A model generated the notes under the pieces. That model was not told the origin of the DNA and made no database searches. It saw only the letters and a list, made by a program, of their open reading frames with translations. From Streptococcus sanguinis SK355 (GTDB lineage: Bacteria; Bacillota; Bacilli; Lactobacillales; Streptococcaceae), in contig NZ_GL890993.1 in assembly GCF_000212855.1 (NCBI RefSeq), positions 980,705 through 1,044,704 of the forward strand: 64,000 nt of DNA. The letters run 5' to 3'. Below, piece by piece: positions 27,864-37,158 of this stretch; positions within the stretch are counted from its first letter, which is position 1, and every line of letters begins with the position of its first letter. A program made the translations under genes and the position numbers.

Positions 27864-27897
27864 AAATCCCTGTTTGATATTAAAAACAGGGATTTTT
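27864..27897 (+). terminator. Terminator of uvrA
   Basis: AAATCCCTGTTT (27864-27875) pairs with its complement (27884-27895); the T run completes it. Confidence 0.92.
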
Positions 27898-27933
27898 CGT
27901 GTCGGAGAATGCTCGTTGGATTTAAGTCTTAGA

Positions 27934-27980
27934 TAGGACTTGTAAAAAAATGTCCTATTTGACTGGTTTTTTGATATAAT
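27934..27980 (+). promoter_or_regulatory. Dyad and extended -10 promoter of the M24 peptidase gene
   Basis: TGATATAAT gives an extended -10 (TATAAT 27975-27980) without a clear -35. In its place lies a dyad: TAGGAC at 27934-27939 and GTCCTA at 27952-27957, 12 bp apart and followed by similar AT flanks. The layout suggests an operator or an activator site. Confidence 0.5.
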
Positions 27981-28008
27981 AAGCTTAGTTATTTCATGGA
28001 GGTGGCTC

Positions 28009-29070
28009 ATGTTATCAAGAGTTGAGAAGTTTGAAGCAGCATTGGCGCAGACAGAATGTGATGCTGTTTTAGTAACCAATTTGAAAAATATTTACTATCT
28101 GACTGGCTTCAGTGGGACAGAAGCGACGGTTTTCATCAGCAAAACACGCCGAATTTTCCTGACAGATGCGCGCTATACGCTGATTGCCAAGGGAGTTGTC
28201 CAAGGTTTTGATATTGTAGAAACGCGCGACGCGATTGGGGAGATTGTCAAGATTATTGCGGATGACAAGCTGCAAAAAATCGGCTTTGAGGATGAAATTT
28301 CCTATGCCTACTTCAAAATGCTAGAACATGTCTTCTCAGCCTACGAGTTGGTTCCCATGACGGGCTTTATTGAAAATTTGCGCATGATTAAAGATGAGCA
28401 AGAAATCGCGACCATTCGTAAGGCCTGTCAGATTTCGGACCAAGCCTTCCTAGATGTACTGGATTTTATCAAGCCTGGTGAGACGACTGAGCTAGCTGTT
28501 ATGAATTTTTTAGATGCCCGTATGCGGCAGTTAGGTGCTTCAGGTGCCTCTTTTGATTTTATCATTGCTTCGGGCTACCGCTCTGCTATGCCACATGGCG
28601 TGGCTAGTGACAAGGTCATTCAAAGGGGTGAAACCCTAACCATGGACTTTGGCTGCTACTACAATCACTATGTCAGTGATATGACGCGGACTATTCATGT
28701 GGGACAGGTGACGGATGAAGAGCGGGAGATTTATGATATTGTCCTGCGCAGCAATCAAGCCCTGATAGAAGCAGCCAAGGCTGGGCTTAGCCAAATTGAT
28801 TTTGACCGGATTCCGCGCCAGATTATTAACGATGCTGGCTACGGTCCTTACTTTAGCCATGGGATTGGTCACGGTATCGGTCTGGACATCCATGAGATTC
28901 CTTACTTTGGCAAGTCAGAAGAGCCAATTGAGACCGGCATGGTCCTGACCGATGAGCCGGGTATTTATCTGGACGGCAAATACGGCGTTCGCATCGAAGA
29001 CGATCTCCTCATCACAGAAACCGGCTGCGAAGTCCTGACTCTTGCGCCGAAAGAGTTGATTGTTATTTGA
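28009..29070 (+). CDS. M24 family metallopeptidase (Xaa-Pro peptidase)
   Basis: 353 aa. Residues about 1-125 are the creatinase N-terminal domain and about 130-350 the pita-bread M24 catalytic domain. The five metal ligands are visible: the Asp in TMDFGCYYNHYVSDMTRTIH (two Asp), SHGIGHGIGLDIHE (His), TDEPGIY (Glu) and VRIEDDLLIT (Glu). It cleaves the bond before proline in peptides, as an aminopeptidase P or a prolidase; length and form suit the PepP/PepQ group in lactic acid bacteria, and sequence alone does not separate the two. GGAGG precedes the start; efp follows. Confidence 0.92.
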   Translation: MLSRVEKFEAALAQTECDAVLVTNLKNIYYLTGFSGTEATVFISKTRRIFLTDARYTLIAKGVVQGFDIVETRDAIGEIVKIIADDKLQKIGFEDEISYAYFKMLEHVFSAYELVPMTGFIENLRMIKDEQEIATIRKACQISDQAFLDVLDFIKPGETTELAVMNFLDARMRQLGASGASFDFIIASGYRSAMPHGVASDKVIQRGETLTMDFGCYYNHYVSDMTRTIHVGQVTDEEREIYDIVLRSNQALIEAAKAGLSQIDFDRIPRQIINDAGYGPYFSHGIGHGIGLDIHEIPYFGKSEEPIETGMVLTDEPGIYLDGKYGVRIEDDLLITETGCEVLTLAPKELIVI

Positions 29071-29095
29071 GAATTATCAGGCTTTATGATAGAAT
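29067..29095 (+). promoter_or_regulatory. Promoter of efp
   Basis: TTGAGA (29067-29072), 17-bp spacer, TAGAAT (29090-29095) with TGA extension. The -35 overlaps the peptidase stop codon. Confidence 0.6.
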
Positions 29096-29131
29096 AAGTA
29101 GAAATATAATTTTAAAAAGAGGTAATATATA

Positions 29132-29692
29132 ATGATTGAAGCAAGTAAGCTGAAAGCTGGAATGACCTTCGAAACAGCTGATGGAAAACTCATCCGCGTT
29201 TTGGAAGCGAGCCACCACAAGCCAGGTAAGGGAAATACGATTATGCGTATGAAGCTGCGCGATGTTCGTACTGGCTCTACCTTTGATACCAGCTACCGTC
29301 CAGAAGAAAAATTTGAACAAGCCATTATTGAAACTGTTCCAGCTCAATACTTGTACCAAATGGATGACACTGCTTATTTCATGAATACTGAGACTTATGA
29401 CCAATATGAAATTCCAGTAGTCAATGTAGAAGAAGAATTGAAATTTATCCTTGAAAACTCTGATGTGAAAATCCAGTTCTACGGAACAGAAGTGATTGGT
29501 GTGACAGTACCGACAACAGTTGAATTGGTCGTGACAGATACTCAGCCGTCTATCAAGGGAGCTACTGTTACCGGATCTGGTAAGCCAGCAACACTTGAGA
29601 CAGGTCTTGTTGTCAACGTACCAGACTTCATCGAAGTTGGACAAAAATTAATCATCAACACTGCAGAAGGAACTTACGTTTCTCGCGCATAA
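29132..29692 (+). CDS. efp: Elongation factor P
   Basis: 186 aa with the three beta-barrel domains of EF-P: KOW-like domain 1 to about residue 65, with the [10 protein letters not shown] loop near 27-36 that carries the tip lysine (KPGKG), then two OB folds. EF-P enters the ribosomal E site and relieves stalling at polyproline. It has a GAGG ribosome binding site and starts the efp-Asp23-nusB run. Confidence 0.97.
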   Translation: MIEASKLKAGMTFETADGKLIRVLEASHHKPGKGNTIMRMKLRDVRTGSTFDTSYRPEEKFEQAIIETVPAQYLYQMDDTAYFMNTETYDQYEIPVVNVEEELKFILENSDVKIQFYGTEVIGVTVPTTVELVVTDTQPSIKGATVTGSGKPATLETGLVVNVPDFIEVGQKLIINTAEGTYVSRA

Positions 29693-29711
29693 TATAGAAG
29701 AGGTAATAACT

Positions 29712-30101
29712 ATGGCAGCTGAACAATTAGGTGAAATCGTCATTGCGCCACGTGTTTTGGAAAAAATCATTGCCATTGCAACGGCAAAGGTAGAAGGTGT
29801 TTATTCCTTCGCAAATAAGAGTATGTCAGACAGTCTTTCTATGCGCTCACTCGGTCGGGGAGTATCGCTCCATACAGATGAGACAGGTGATGTGACTGTA
29901 GACATCTATCTGTATTTGGAATACGGTGTCAGCGTTCCGACTGTTGCAGTAGCGATTCAGAAGGCTGTAAAAAGCGCTGTTTTTGATATGGCTGAGGTAG
30001 AACTATCTGCTGTCAATATCCATGTGGCAGGTATTGTTCCAGAAAAGGCACCGAAGCCAGACTTGAAAGATCTATTTGATGAGGACTTCCTCAATGACTG
30101 A
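29712..30101 (+). CDS. Asp23/Gls24-family protein (YqhY-like)
   Basis: 129 aa, one Asp23 domain: GEIVIAPRVLEKIIAIATAKVEGVYS at the start and VDIYLYLEYGVSVPTVAVAIQKAVKSAV near 60-87. In Bacillus the paralogue next to nusB is YqhY, linked to control of acetyl-CoA carboxylase; in other Gram-positives family members are envelope-associated. No catalytic motif is known. Its stop codon overlaps the start of nusB by 8 nt, and it lies 20 nt after efp, so the three are one transcript. Confidence 0.88.
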   Translation: MAAEQLGEIVIAPRVLEKIIAIATAKVEGVYSFANKSMSDSLSMRSLGRGVSLHTDETGDVTVDIYLYLEYGVSVPTVAVAIQKAVKSAVFDMAEVELSAVNIHVAGIVPEKAPKPDLKDLFDEDFLND

Positions 30102-30525
30102 TATACTGTTGGAATCCAGAAGAGGTCTGCGCCAGCGGGCTTTTCAGGCCCTGATGAGCCTAGAGTATGAGGGGGATCTTGTGGAGGCTTGCAGATTTGC
30201 CTATTCGTATGATAAGGACGAAGAGGCAGACAAAGCGGCGGAAGCTGATATTCCAGCCTTCTTGCTCAATCTGGTCTCTGGGGTAGTCCAGTCCAAGGAC
30301 GACTTGGACAAGAAAATTGCCCAGCACCTCAAAAAGGGCTGGACAGTGGATCGTCTGACGCTGGTCGAAAAAAACATCCTGCGTCTGGGTATCTTTGAGA
30401 TTACAGAGTTTGACACCCCGCAGCTGGTAGCGGTCAACGAAGCCATTGAGCTTTCCAAGCAATTCTCTGACGAAAAGTCCAGTAAGTTCATTAATGGGAT
30501 TTTGAGTCAATTTATCGTTGAATAA
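30094..30525 (+). CDS. nusB: Transcription antitermination factor NusB
   Basis: 143 aa from the ATG at 30094, which has GAGG 9 nt upstream; an ATG six codons earlier lies inside the preceding gene without a site. RGLRQRAFQALMSLEY is the conserved N-terminus; DRLTLVEKNILRLGIFE and VAVNEAIELSKQFSDEKSSKFINGIL are the C-terminal signature. With NusE it binds boxA RNA and promotes rRNA antitermination. It overlaps the Asp23 gene and ends at a terminator. Confidence 0.96.
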   Translation: MTDILLESRRGLRQRAFQALMSLEYEGDLVEACRFAYSYDKDEEADKAAEADIPAFLLNLVSGVVQSKDDLDKKIAQHLKKGWTVDRLTLVEKNILRLGIFEITEFDTPQLVAVNEAIELSKQFSDEKSSKFINGILSQFIVE

Positions 30526-30529
30526 AATG

Positions 30530-30558
30530 AAGGTCGAGACAAGTGTCTTGGCCTTTTT
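30530..30558 (+). terminator. Terminator of efp-nusB
   Basis: An 11-bp stem with two G-U pairs and an AAGT loop, followed by five T. Confidence 0.85.
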
Positions 30559-30659
30559 GCTTGTCAATTGTCGTTTGAATCGCAAATAGCTTATCGAATC
30601 ATCAAAATCCGCACAAAGAGCATGAAATATCTGAGTGAAAAAAACTCTTCTTGAAAGCC

Positions 30660-30708
30660 TTTACAAGTTTAAAAAGAATCGGTATAATAAATACAGAAAA
30701 CGTTTGCA
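30660..30708 (+). promoter_or_regulatory. Promoter and cre-like operator of pulA
   Basis: TTTACA (30660-30665), 17-bp spacer and TATAAT (30683-30688). At 30695-30708, over the likely start point, AGAAAACGTTTGCA matches the catabolite-responsive element except for its first base. CcpA repression of pulA in the presence of glucose is the simplest reading. Confidence 0.75.
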
Positions 30709-30750
30709 TAGATGTTCTCTATAAGAAAAAAATAAAGGAGTTTTCTGTTT

Positions 30751-33700
30751 ATGAAAAATAACTATCACCTACAGTCTCGGATGGGCGAAAAGCGTCATTA
30801 TTTCGGCATCCGTCGCTTAAAAGTAGGAGTAGCCTCTGTTGTCATTGCATCAGGATTCCTACTGGGAAATGCCCAGCTAGTCCAAGCGGATGAGGCGAGC
30901 ACAGCTACCAGCCCAGCAACAGAAGCAGTCTCTGATGCAAATGCAGCAGCCCAACCTAAGTCAGCAGATGAAGAAAAAACTGGAGAGGCAGATAGTTCAG
31001 GAGCGGGGGCTTCAGAGCAGGCGGCTCCAACTGGTGTTCAAGCAGATCAAGCTCCAGCTAGTGCAGGTTCGGAAGCAGCTGGTCAAGGTGCAAAGGAAAC
31101 CGCTACTCCCGCTGAAAAAGAGAAGCAAGAAGCAAGTAACCAACCAGCCGTATCAGATACTTCCGCGAAAGATGCTATCGAAGAAGGCAATATTCGCTTT
31201 CATTTCAAAACCTTGCCGTCACAAAATCTAGACAGTTTGGGCTTGTGGACTTGGGATGATGTTGAGACGCCTTCTAGCCAAAAGGGAGGTTGGCCGACTG
31301 GAGCGACTAGTTTTGCGACTGCTAAAGAAGACGACTACGGCTATTATCTTGATGTCAAGATGGCCGAAAAACGAAGCAAGATCAGCCTTCTAATCAATAA
31401 TACAGCAGGTCAAAATATTACGGGTGACAAGACAGTTGAACTGCTCAGTCCTCAGATGAATGAGGTTTGGTTTGACACGGACTATAACCCTCATACTTAT
31501 GAACCTTTGAAAAAAGGGGTGGTACGGATCAACTACTATCGTACAGATGGCCAGTATGATAAGAAGTCGCTCTGGCTCTGGGGAGATGTCCAAAACCCAA
31601 GCAAGAATTGGCCTGACGGAGTGGATTTTGAAAATACTGGCAAATACGGTCGCTATGTAGATGTCTCTTTGAAAGATGCTGCTAAGATGATTGGCTTTTT
31701 GCTTTTAGACGAGAGCAAATCAGGAGATGATGTGAAGATTCAAAATCAGGATTATAATTTCGCTAATTTGGAGAAAAACAGCCAGATTTTCTTGCGTGAT
31801 GCGGATCCGACAGTTTATACTAACCCTTATTTTGTCAATGATATTCGTATGACGGGAGCCCAGCATATTGGCTTGACCGAGATTGAAGCCAGCTTTTCTA
31901 CCTTAGAAAATGCTAAAAAAGAGGACATTTTAAAGAACTTAAAGATTACAGACAAAGATGGCAATGAAGTCGTTGTTAAAGATGTAGTTCTGGATCCTAA
32001 GGCCAAAAGTGCCAAATTCATTGGTGATTTTAACCAAGCTCAGTCACCTTATCTTATCAAATATGGCAATGATCAATTCAAAACTAGCATGAACTGGCAA
32101 CTGAAGGATAGTATTTACAAGTATGATGGTGATTTGGGAGCGCGTGTTTCTCAAGCGGGCAAACAAGTGGACCTAACTTTCTGGTCACCAAGTGCAGACC
32201 AAGTTGATTTGGTGGTCTATGACAAGGAAGATCAGAACAAGGTCATTGGACGCCTGGCTATGCAGAAAGGTGAGTCGGGTACATGGACCAGCAGTTTGAC
32301 ACCTGAGAGCGGTCTAGGAATTTCTGACTATCGTGGATATTTCTATCATTATGAAATTACTCGTGGCGGCAAAAAGGTTCTTGTGCTGGATCCTTATGCC
32401 AAGTCTTTAGCTGCTTGGAACAGTGAAGATGCGGACAAGGGGGATGCCTACAAGATTGCCAAGGCAGCCTTTGTAGATCCAAGTGAATATGGACCGAAAG
32501 ACTTAACCTATGCTACTATACCGAACTTTAAGAAGCGGGAAGATGCCTTGATTTATGAGGCGCACGTTCGTGATTTTACTTCAGATCCAGCTATTTCAAA
32601 AGATTTGAAATCTCAATTTGGAACTTTCTCAGCTTTCATTGAGAAATTAGATTATTTGAAAGACTTGGGAGTGACCCACGTTCAGCTCTTGCCAGTTCTA
32701 AGTTATTACTTTGTAAATGAGCTGAAAAATGCTGAGCGCATGGACAAGTACGCTTCCAGCAACAGCAACTATAACTGGGGCTATGATCCGCAAAACTACT
32801 TCTCGCTGACAGGTATGTACTCTAGCGCGCCGACAGATCCAGCCAAGCGCATTGAGGAATTCAAAAACCTTGTCAACGAAATTCATAAGCGCGGCATGGG
32901 CGTTATCCTGGATGTGGTCTATAATCATACGGCTAAGACCTCTATCTTTGAGGATTTGGAGCCCAATTACTACCACTTTATGGATGCGGATGGTACACCG
33001 AGATCCAGCTTTGGTGGCGGCCGCTTAGGTACTACTCACTATATGAGCAGACGGGTCTTGGTGGATTCGATCAAGTACCTGACAGAGCAGTACAAGGTAG
33101 ATGGTTTCCGCTTTGATATGATGGGGGATCACGATGCAGAGTCCATCCAAAAAGCCTACGAAGAAGCCAAGAAACTCAACCCAAATCTCATTATGCTGGG
33201 TGAGGGCTGGAAGACTTATGCAGGTGATGAAAATAAAGCTGTCCAGCCTGCTGACCAGTCTTGGATGAAGTCAACAGACACGGTAGCGGTTTTCTCGGAT
33301 GATATTCGCAATACCTTGAAATCAGGTTATCCAAATGAGGGAACACCAGCCTTTATCACCGGTGGCAAACGCAGTGTGGAAAATGTCTTCAAAAACATCA
33401 AGGCGCAGCCAACCAATTTTGAGGCGGATAGCCCAGGGGATGTGATTCAATACATCGCAGCCCATGATAATCTGACGCTCTTTGATATCATTGCCCAGTC
33501 GATCAAGAAAGATCCGGCAGTGGCTGCCAATAATCAAGAGATTCATCGCCGCCTGCGTCTGGGAAATCTGATGATTCTGACTTCGCAAGGGACACCATTT
33601 ATCCACTCTGGTCAAGAATACGGCCGGACCAAGCAATTCCGTGATCCTGCCTATAAATATCCGGTCTCAGAAGACAAGGTTCCAAACAAAGCGCATTTGT

Positions 33701-34467
33701 TGACCAATGAAGACGGCACGCCGTTTGACTATCCGTACTTCATTCATGATTCTTATGATTCGAGTGACGCGGTCAACCACTTTGACTGGACCAAGGCGAC
33801 TGATTCAGAGAAGTTCCCTGAAAATGCCAAGAGTCGTGCCTATATGAAAGGCTTGATTGCCTTGCGGAAATCAACGGATGCCTTTACCCGCAGCTCCAAA
33901 GATGAAGTGGAGCAAAATGTAACCCTCATTACCCAGCCTGGCAAGGATGGTGTTGAGAAAGAAGACCTTGTTCTCGGCTACCAAGTGGTTGCGTCGAATG
34001 GCGATATTTATGCAGTCTTTGTCAATGCGGACACCAAGGAACGACAATTCAACTTTGGTGAAGCCTACAAGCATCTAGCAGGTGCAGAGGTTGTGGCAGA
34101 TGGCAATACCGCAGGAGTGACAGCCATTTCTGATCCAGCAGGTGTCACCAGAAACAGCAACGGTTTAGCCCTAGCTCCGTTGACAGCGACTATTTTGCGA
34201 CTTCGAAAAGCGAACCCAGCTCAGGAAGAAAAATCCCAAGCTCCAGTAGCTCAAGAAGAGCAACTGTCTGCCGCTTCTGTAACCAACGCTCAGCCTCAGG
34301 CTTTATCCTTGGATGGGCACAAACCTCAGGATTCAGCAGTAAAAGAAGCGGCTAGCCAAACAGAAAAAACCTTGCCAAAAACTGGAACAAGCACTTCCCT
34401 ACTGGCACTTTTAGGTGGCTTCCTTGCTTTCCTGGCCGGTCTGTTAACCTTTAGAAAGAAACAGTAA
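30751..34467 (+). CDS. pulA: Cell-wall-anchored type I pullulanase
   Basis: 1238 aa. A YSIRK-like signal (YFGIRRLKVGVASVVIASG) ends near residue 47; an Ala/Glu-rich linker follows. Two CBM41 starch-binding modules begin near 149 (IRFHFKTLP) and 254 (VRINYYR), then a CBM48/pullulanase N-domain and the GH13 barrel: YNWGYDP, DVVYNHT, GFRFDMMGDHD with nucleophile Asp789, GEGW with acid Glu818, AHDN. The C-terminus has LPKTG at 1208-1212, a hydrophobic helix and a basic tail for sortase A. It cuts alpha-1,6 branches of pullulan and glycogen outside the cell, like pneumococcal SpuA. Its promoter carries a cre. Confidence 0.96.
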   Translation: MKNNYHLQSRMGEKRHYFGIRRLKVGVASVVIASGFLLGNAQLVQADEASTATSPATEAVSDANAAAQPKSADEEKTGEADSSGAGASEQAAPTGVQADQAPASAGSEAAGQGAKETATPAEKEKQEASNQPAVSDTSAKDAIEEGNIRFHFKTLPSQNLDSLGLWTWDDVETPSSQKGGWPTGATSFATAKEDDYGYYLDVKMAEKRSKISLLINNTAGQNITGDKTVELLSPQMNEVWFDTDYNPHTYEPLKKGVVRINYYRTDGQYDKKSLWLWGDVQNPSKNWPDGVDFENTGKYGRYVDVSLKDAAKMIGFLLLDESKSGDDVKIQNQDYNFANLEKNSQIFLRDADPTVYTNPYFVNDIRMTGAQHIGLTEIEASFSTLENAKKEDILKNLKITDKDGNEVVVKDVVLDPKAKSAKFIGDFNQAQSPYLIKYGNDQFKTSMNWQLKDSIYKYDGDLGARVSQAGKQVDLTFWSPSADQVDLVVYDKEDQNKVIGRLAMQKGESGTWTSSLTPESGLGISDYRGYFYHYEITRGGKKVLVLDPYAKSLAAWNSEDADKGDAYKIAKAAFVDPSEYGPKDLTYATIPNFKKREDALIYEAHVRDFTSDPAISKDLKSQFGTFSAFIEKLDYLKDLGVTHVQLLPVLSYYFVNELKNAERMDKYASSNSNYNWGYDPQNYFSLTGMYSSAPTDPAKRIEEFKNLVNEIHKRGMGVILDVVYNHTAKTSIFEDLEPNYYHFMDADGTPRSSFGGGRLGTTHYMSRRVLVDSIKYLTEQYKVDGFRFDMMGDHDAESIQKAYEEAKKLNPNLIMLGEGWKTYAGDENKAVQPADQSWMKSTDTVAVFSDDIRNTLKSGYPNEGTPAFITGGKRSVENVFKNIKAQPTNFEADSPGDVIQYIAAHDNLTLFDIIAQSIKKDPAVAANNQEIHRRLRLGNLMILTSQGTPFIHSGQEYGRTKQFRDPAYKYPVSEDKVPNKAHLLTNEDGTPFDYPYFIHDSYDSSDAVNHFDWTKATDSEKFPENAKSRAYMKGLIALRKSTDAFTRSSKDEVEQNVTLITQPGKDGVEKEDLVLGYQVVASNGDIYAVFVNADTKERQFNFGEAYKHLAGAEVVADGNTAGVTAISDPAGVTRNSNGLALAPLTATILRLRKANPAQEEKSQAPVAQEEQLSAASVTNAQPQALSLDGHKPQDSAVKEAASQTEKTLPKTGTSTSLLALLGGFLAFLAGLLTFRKKQ

Positions 34468-34510
34468 TCATTTGATGAATGCCCTGTGAGAAATTTTTTA
34501 GACTATAGCT

Positions 34511-34548
34511 AAATAAAGACGACTTCCACTATGGAGTCGTCTTTATTT
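34511..34548. terminator. Bidirectional terminator between pulA and scrR
   Basis: AAATAAAGACGACT pairs with AGTCGTCTTTATTT around a short loop; T-rich on both strands, serving the converging pulA and scrR. Confidence 0.85.
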
Positions 34549-34561
34549 GTTTATATAGGTT

Positions 34562-35527
34562 TTAAATACTCTTACCAGGCAAGAGACTGACCGGCAGGAA
34601 ATAGCCAGTTGTCTGAACTTCTTGGCCAGCAATTTTTTTGAGGAGCAGGTCCACAGAGAGGCAGGCGATATCTTTCAATGGTTGCTTGATTGTTGCCAGC
34701 TGTGGGTAGTAGTTCTCTACAAAGTAGGTGCCGTCGTAGCCAATGATTTTCAAATCTTTGGGAATCTGGATGTCTAGCTCCTGAGCGACTTTCATAATTA
34801 AGATGGCTGTCAAATCATCTGAAGCAAAAATAGCATCGGGCTTAGTTTGACTCAGGATTTGCTTGATTTCCATTTCCTTTCGGACAGGAGAAAAATCACT
34901 GGATACATTGATAATAGGTGCGTTCGGCAGGACGGAAGCAAAGCCGGCATGGCGCAGGCCGGTTGGTGAGTTGGAATTGTCATTGCCAGTAATCATGATG
35001 ATGTTTTGCGCTCCAGCCTTGACCAAGGTCTGAGCCGCCAGCACTCCGCCGCCATAGTTGTCTGAGGAGACAACTGGGATATCCGGCGAGAGATTGCGGT
35101 CAAAGGCAATGATTGGTGCGGTCACACGATTGTAGTCCTCGATGCCTAGATTGTGGCTGCCGGAAATAATGCCGTCCACCTGATTGGCTTCCAACATCTC
35201 AAGGTATTCGCGCTCCTTGTCAGAGTCATGTTCACTATTGCAGATAATGGTTTTATAGCCTTGTTTAAAGAGCTCATGCTCCAGCTTCCCAATCAATTCT
35301 GCATAAAAGACATTGCTGATATTAGGGAAAATGAGTCCAATTAGCTTGGCTGATTTTCCTTGGAGACTGCGCGCCAGATTGTTAGGCTTGTAGGCCAATT
35401 CTCGCATGGCTGCCTCAACCTTGGAAATCGTTTTGTCAGACAAGTAGCCTTTTCTGTTGATGACGCGGGAAACAGTTGTGGGGCTGACTCCTGCTAGTTT
35501 TGCTACATCAGTTAGCTTTGCGACCAT
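34562..35527 (-). CDS. scrR: Sucrose operon repressor, LacI family
   Basis: 321 aa. Residues 1-55 are a LacI-type helix-turn-helix and hinge (LTDVAKLAGVSPTTVSRVINRKGYLS), the rest a periplasmic-binding-like sensor domain. In streptococci ScrR represses scrA and scrB and is relieved by a sucrose-derived sugar. Its start overlaps the end of scrB by 20 nt, so it is made from the scrB message, and ScrR level would follow scrB expression. Operators like those it should bind lie in the scrB-scrA interval. Confidence 0.92.
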   Translation of the reverse strand: MVAKLTDVAKLAGVSPTTVSRVINRKGYLSDKTISKVEAAMRELAYKPNNLARSLQGKSAKLIGLIFPNISNVFYAELIGKLEHELFKQGYKTIICNSEHDSDKEREYLEMLEANQVDGIISGSHNLGIEDYNRVTAPIIAFDRNLSPDIPVVSSDNYGGGVLAAQTLVKAGAQNIIMITGNDNSNSPTGLRHAGFASVLPNAPIINVSSDFSPVRKEMEIKQILSQTKPDAIFASDDLTAILIMKVAQELDIQIPKDLKIIGYDGTYFVENYYPQLATIKQPLKDIACLSVDLLLKKIAGQEVQTTGYFLPVSLLPGKSI

Positions 35528-36962
35528 ATTCTAATTCATAGTAAGTACCGGTTGGATTGCCCTTAGTAATAGCAATACCTGTTTGGTCTTCTCTCGGGAA
35601 GACACGGCCGGAAAATACTTTCTCTCCTTTATTGATGAAAATTTCAAAAATTGATTTATCTATAAATATACTAGCATTTGTAGTTTCTTTGTCAATATTG
35701 CAACTTCGGCTGGTTCCAAAGTCTAGAGCAAATGGCTCACCCGCTTGACTGCGGTCAACGGTCACTTGACCTACCTTGAGGTCGAAGTTGATGCGTAACC
35801 CCTTGCCATCCTTGTCTGCAAAGAGGACGATTTCATGTTCGGTGTCCGCAGCAAACTTCAGTTCTAGTTCGTAGCTGTTCTTGCTTTCTGCCAAAGCAGC
35901 GAAAGGCTGTTCTTCTGCTCGCAAATTCTTGATAGCAGGCACTGGGTACTGGTAGAGCTTGCCGTCTTTCAGGGTTAATTCCTTGACGAGGGAGAAGGTT
36001 CCTTGATGATCGAAGCGGTCAGATGGATATTCCACATCAGGCAGTCCTAGCCAGCTAACAGCCAGTGCACGACCGTCAGGTGCGTTGAAGGCCTGTGTCG
36101 CGTAGCAGTCGAAGCCGTAGTCCAGATTTTGGATAGGGCTAGGATCAATCATAGCAGCTTTGCTTGTGTCAAACGATTGACCTATTTTATACATGTTCGG
36201 ATAAATGTTGCCATAATCCAGTAGATCCTTAGACAAACCTTGAGGGCAATAGAGCAGGACTGGTTGATCGTTGATAAAGACTAGATTAGGACACTCCATC
36301 ATATAGGCTGTCTTGTCATTGGCGAAGTCTAAATCACCGACGACTTCCCAGTTGGTATAGTCGTTATCAAGAGCCTTGTAAAGCTTGACATAGCCTTGCT
36401 TGTCTAGGTTTTGCCCACCGACAATGGCATAGAACTGCTCTTTGTAGTTGAAAATCTGCGGATCACGGAAGTGGTCGGTCGCTTCAGCAGGTTGCTCAAT
36501 CAAGACCTTGTCAATTTTTTCCAGCTTGCCTGACTTATCTAACAAGGCACCGATTTGATAGGGGTGACGCACCCAGTTCTCATCACGAACATTGCCAGTG
36601 TAGAAGAGAAAGAGCTTGTCGTCAAACTGCATGGCAGAGCCCGAGTAGGCACCATGGCTGTCTAGAGGAGTATCTGGCAGCACCCGAAGACCAGTTTCCG
36701 TGAAGTGAACTAGGTCATCGCTTTCCATCTGAACCCAGCACTTGAGACCGTGAGCTGCTCCGAAAGGAAAGTTTTGGTAGAAAACCACCCACTTGCCGTC
36801 AAAATAAGAAAAGCCATTGGGGTCATTGAGCAGACCTGTCTGAGGCTCCACATGGTAGTTAGCCCGCCAAGGAGATTTAGCGATGTTTTCTTTGATCTGC
36901 TGTAGCTCTTCCTGAGTCCAGTCTTCATAGCGTTTGTAGCGTTTTTCAGTCGTCCAAGCCAA
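35508..36962 (-). CDS. scrB: Sucrose-6-phosphate hydrolase
   Basis: 484 aa GH32 enzyme. LLNDPNGFSYFDG near residue 44 contains the catalytic nucleophile Asp, FRDPQIF near 163 the transition-state Asp and MMECPNLV near 218 the acid Glu. It splits sucrose 6-phosphate, made by ScrA, into glucose 6-phosphate and fructose. The first codon is TTG (36960-36962), supported by GGAGG 8 nt upstream and by the typical start of streptococcal ScrB soon after; no good ATG lies nearby. It is divergent from scrA. Confidence 0.95.
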   Translation of the reverse strand: MAWTTEKRYKRYEDWTQEELQQIKENIAKSPWRANYHVEPQTGLLNDPNGFSYFDGKWVVFYQNFPFGAAHGLKCWVQMESDDLVHFTETGLRVLPDTPLDSHGAYSGSAMQFDDKLFLFYTGNVRDENWVRHPYQIGALLDKSGKLEKIDKVLIEQPAEATDHFRDPQIFNYKEQFYAIVGGQNLDKQGYVKLYKALDNDYTNWEVVGDLDFANDKTAYMMECPNLVFINDQPVLLYCPQGLSKDLLDYGNIYPNMYKIGQSFDTSKAAMIDPSPIQNLDYGFDCYATQAFNAPDGRALAVSWLGLPDVEYPSDRFDHQGTFSLVKELTLKDGKLYQYPVPAIKNLRAEEQPFAALAESKNSYELELKFAADTEHEIVLFADKDGKGLRINFDLKVGQVTVDRSQAGEPFALDFGTSRSCNIDKETTNASIFIDKSIFEIFINKGEKVFSGRVFPREDQTGIAITKGNPTGTYYELEYGRKAN

Positions 36963-36990
36963 TCTTTTGTCCTCCGAATCATATTATTTC

Positions 36991-37019
36991 TTATTACTAT
37001 AGTAAACGTTTTCTGTCGA
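36991..37019 (-). promoter_or_regulatory. scrB promoter with operator in the spacer
   Basis: On the minus strand TCGACA (37014-37019), 17-bp spacer, TAATAA (36991-36996). The spacer holds AGAAAACGTTTACT (37001-37014), a LacI/CcpA-type CG-centred operator nearly identical to the pulA site. Confidence 0.65.
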
Positions 37020-37055
37020 AAAATCAACATTTAACAGTAAAAAAATATTTTTTCT

Positions 37056-37123
37056 GCAAAACGCTTGACATATTTTTGAATCATGGTAAAATAATATTCG
37101 TAAAGGTGATAAAATCGCTTTCA
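37056..37123 (+). promoter_or_regulatory. scrA promoter and operators
   Basis: TTGACA (37065-37070), 16-bp spacer, TAAAAT (37087-37092) with an extended TGG. CG-centred operator-like sequences lie over the -35 (GCAAAACGCTTGAC, 37056-37069) and after the -10 (TAAAATCGCTTTCA, 37110-37123). The second fits the cre consensus with one mismatch. Sites for ScrR and CcpA cannot be told apart by eye. Confidence 0.65.
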
Positions 37124-37158
37124 AAAAGTTAAAAATATTTATAAGGAGATTTTTGCAA

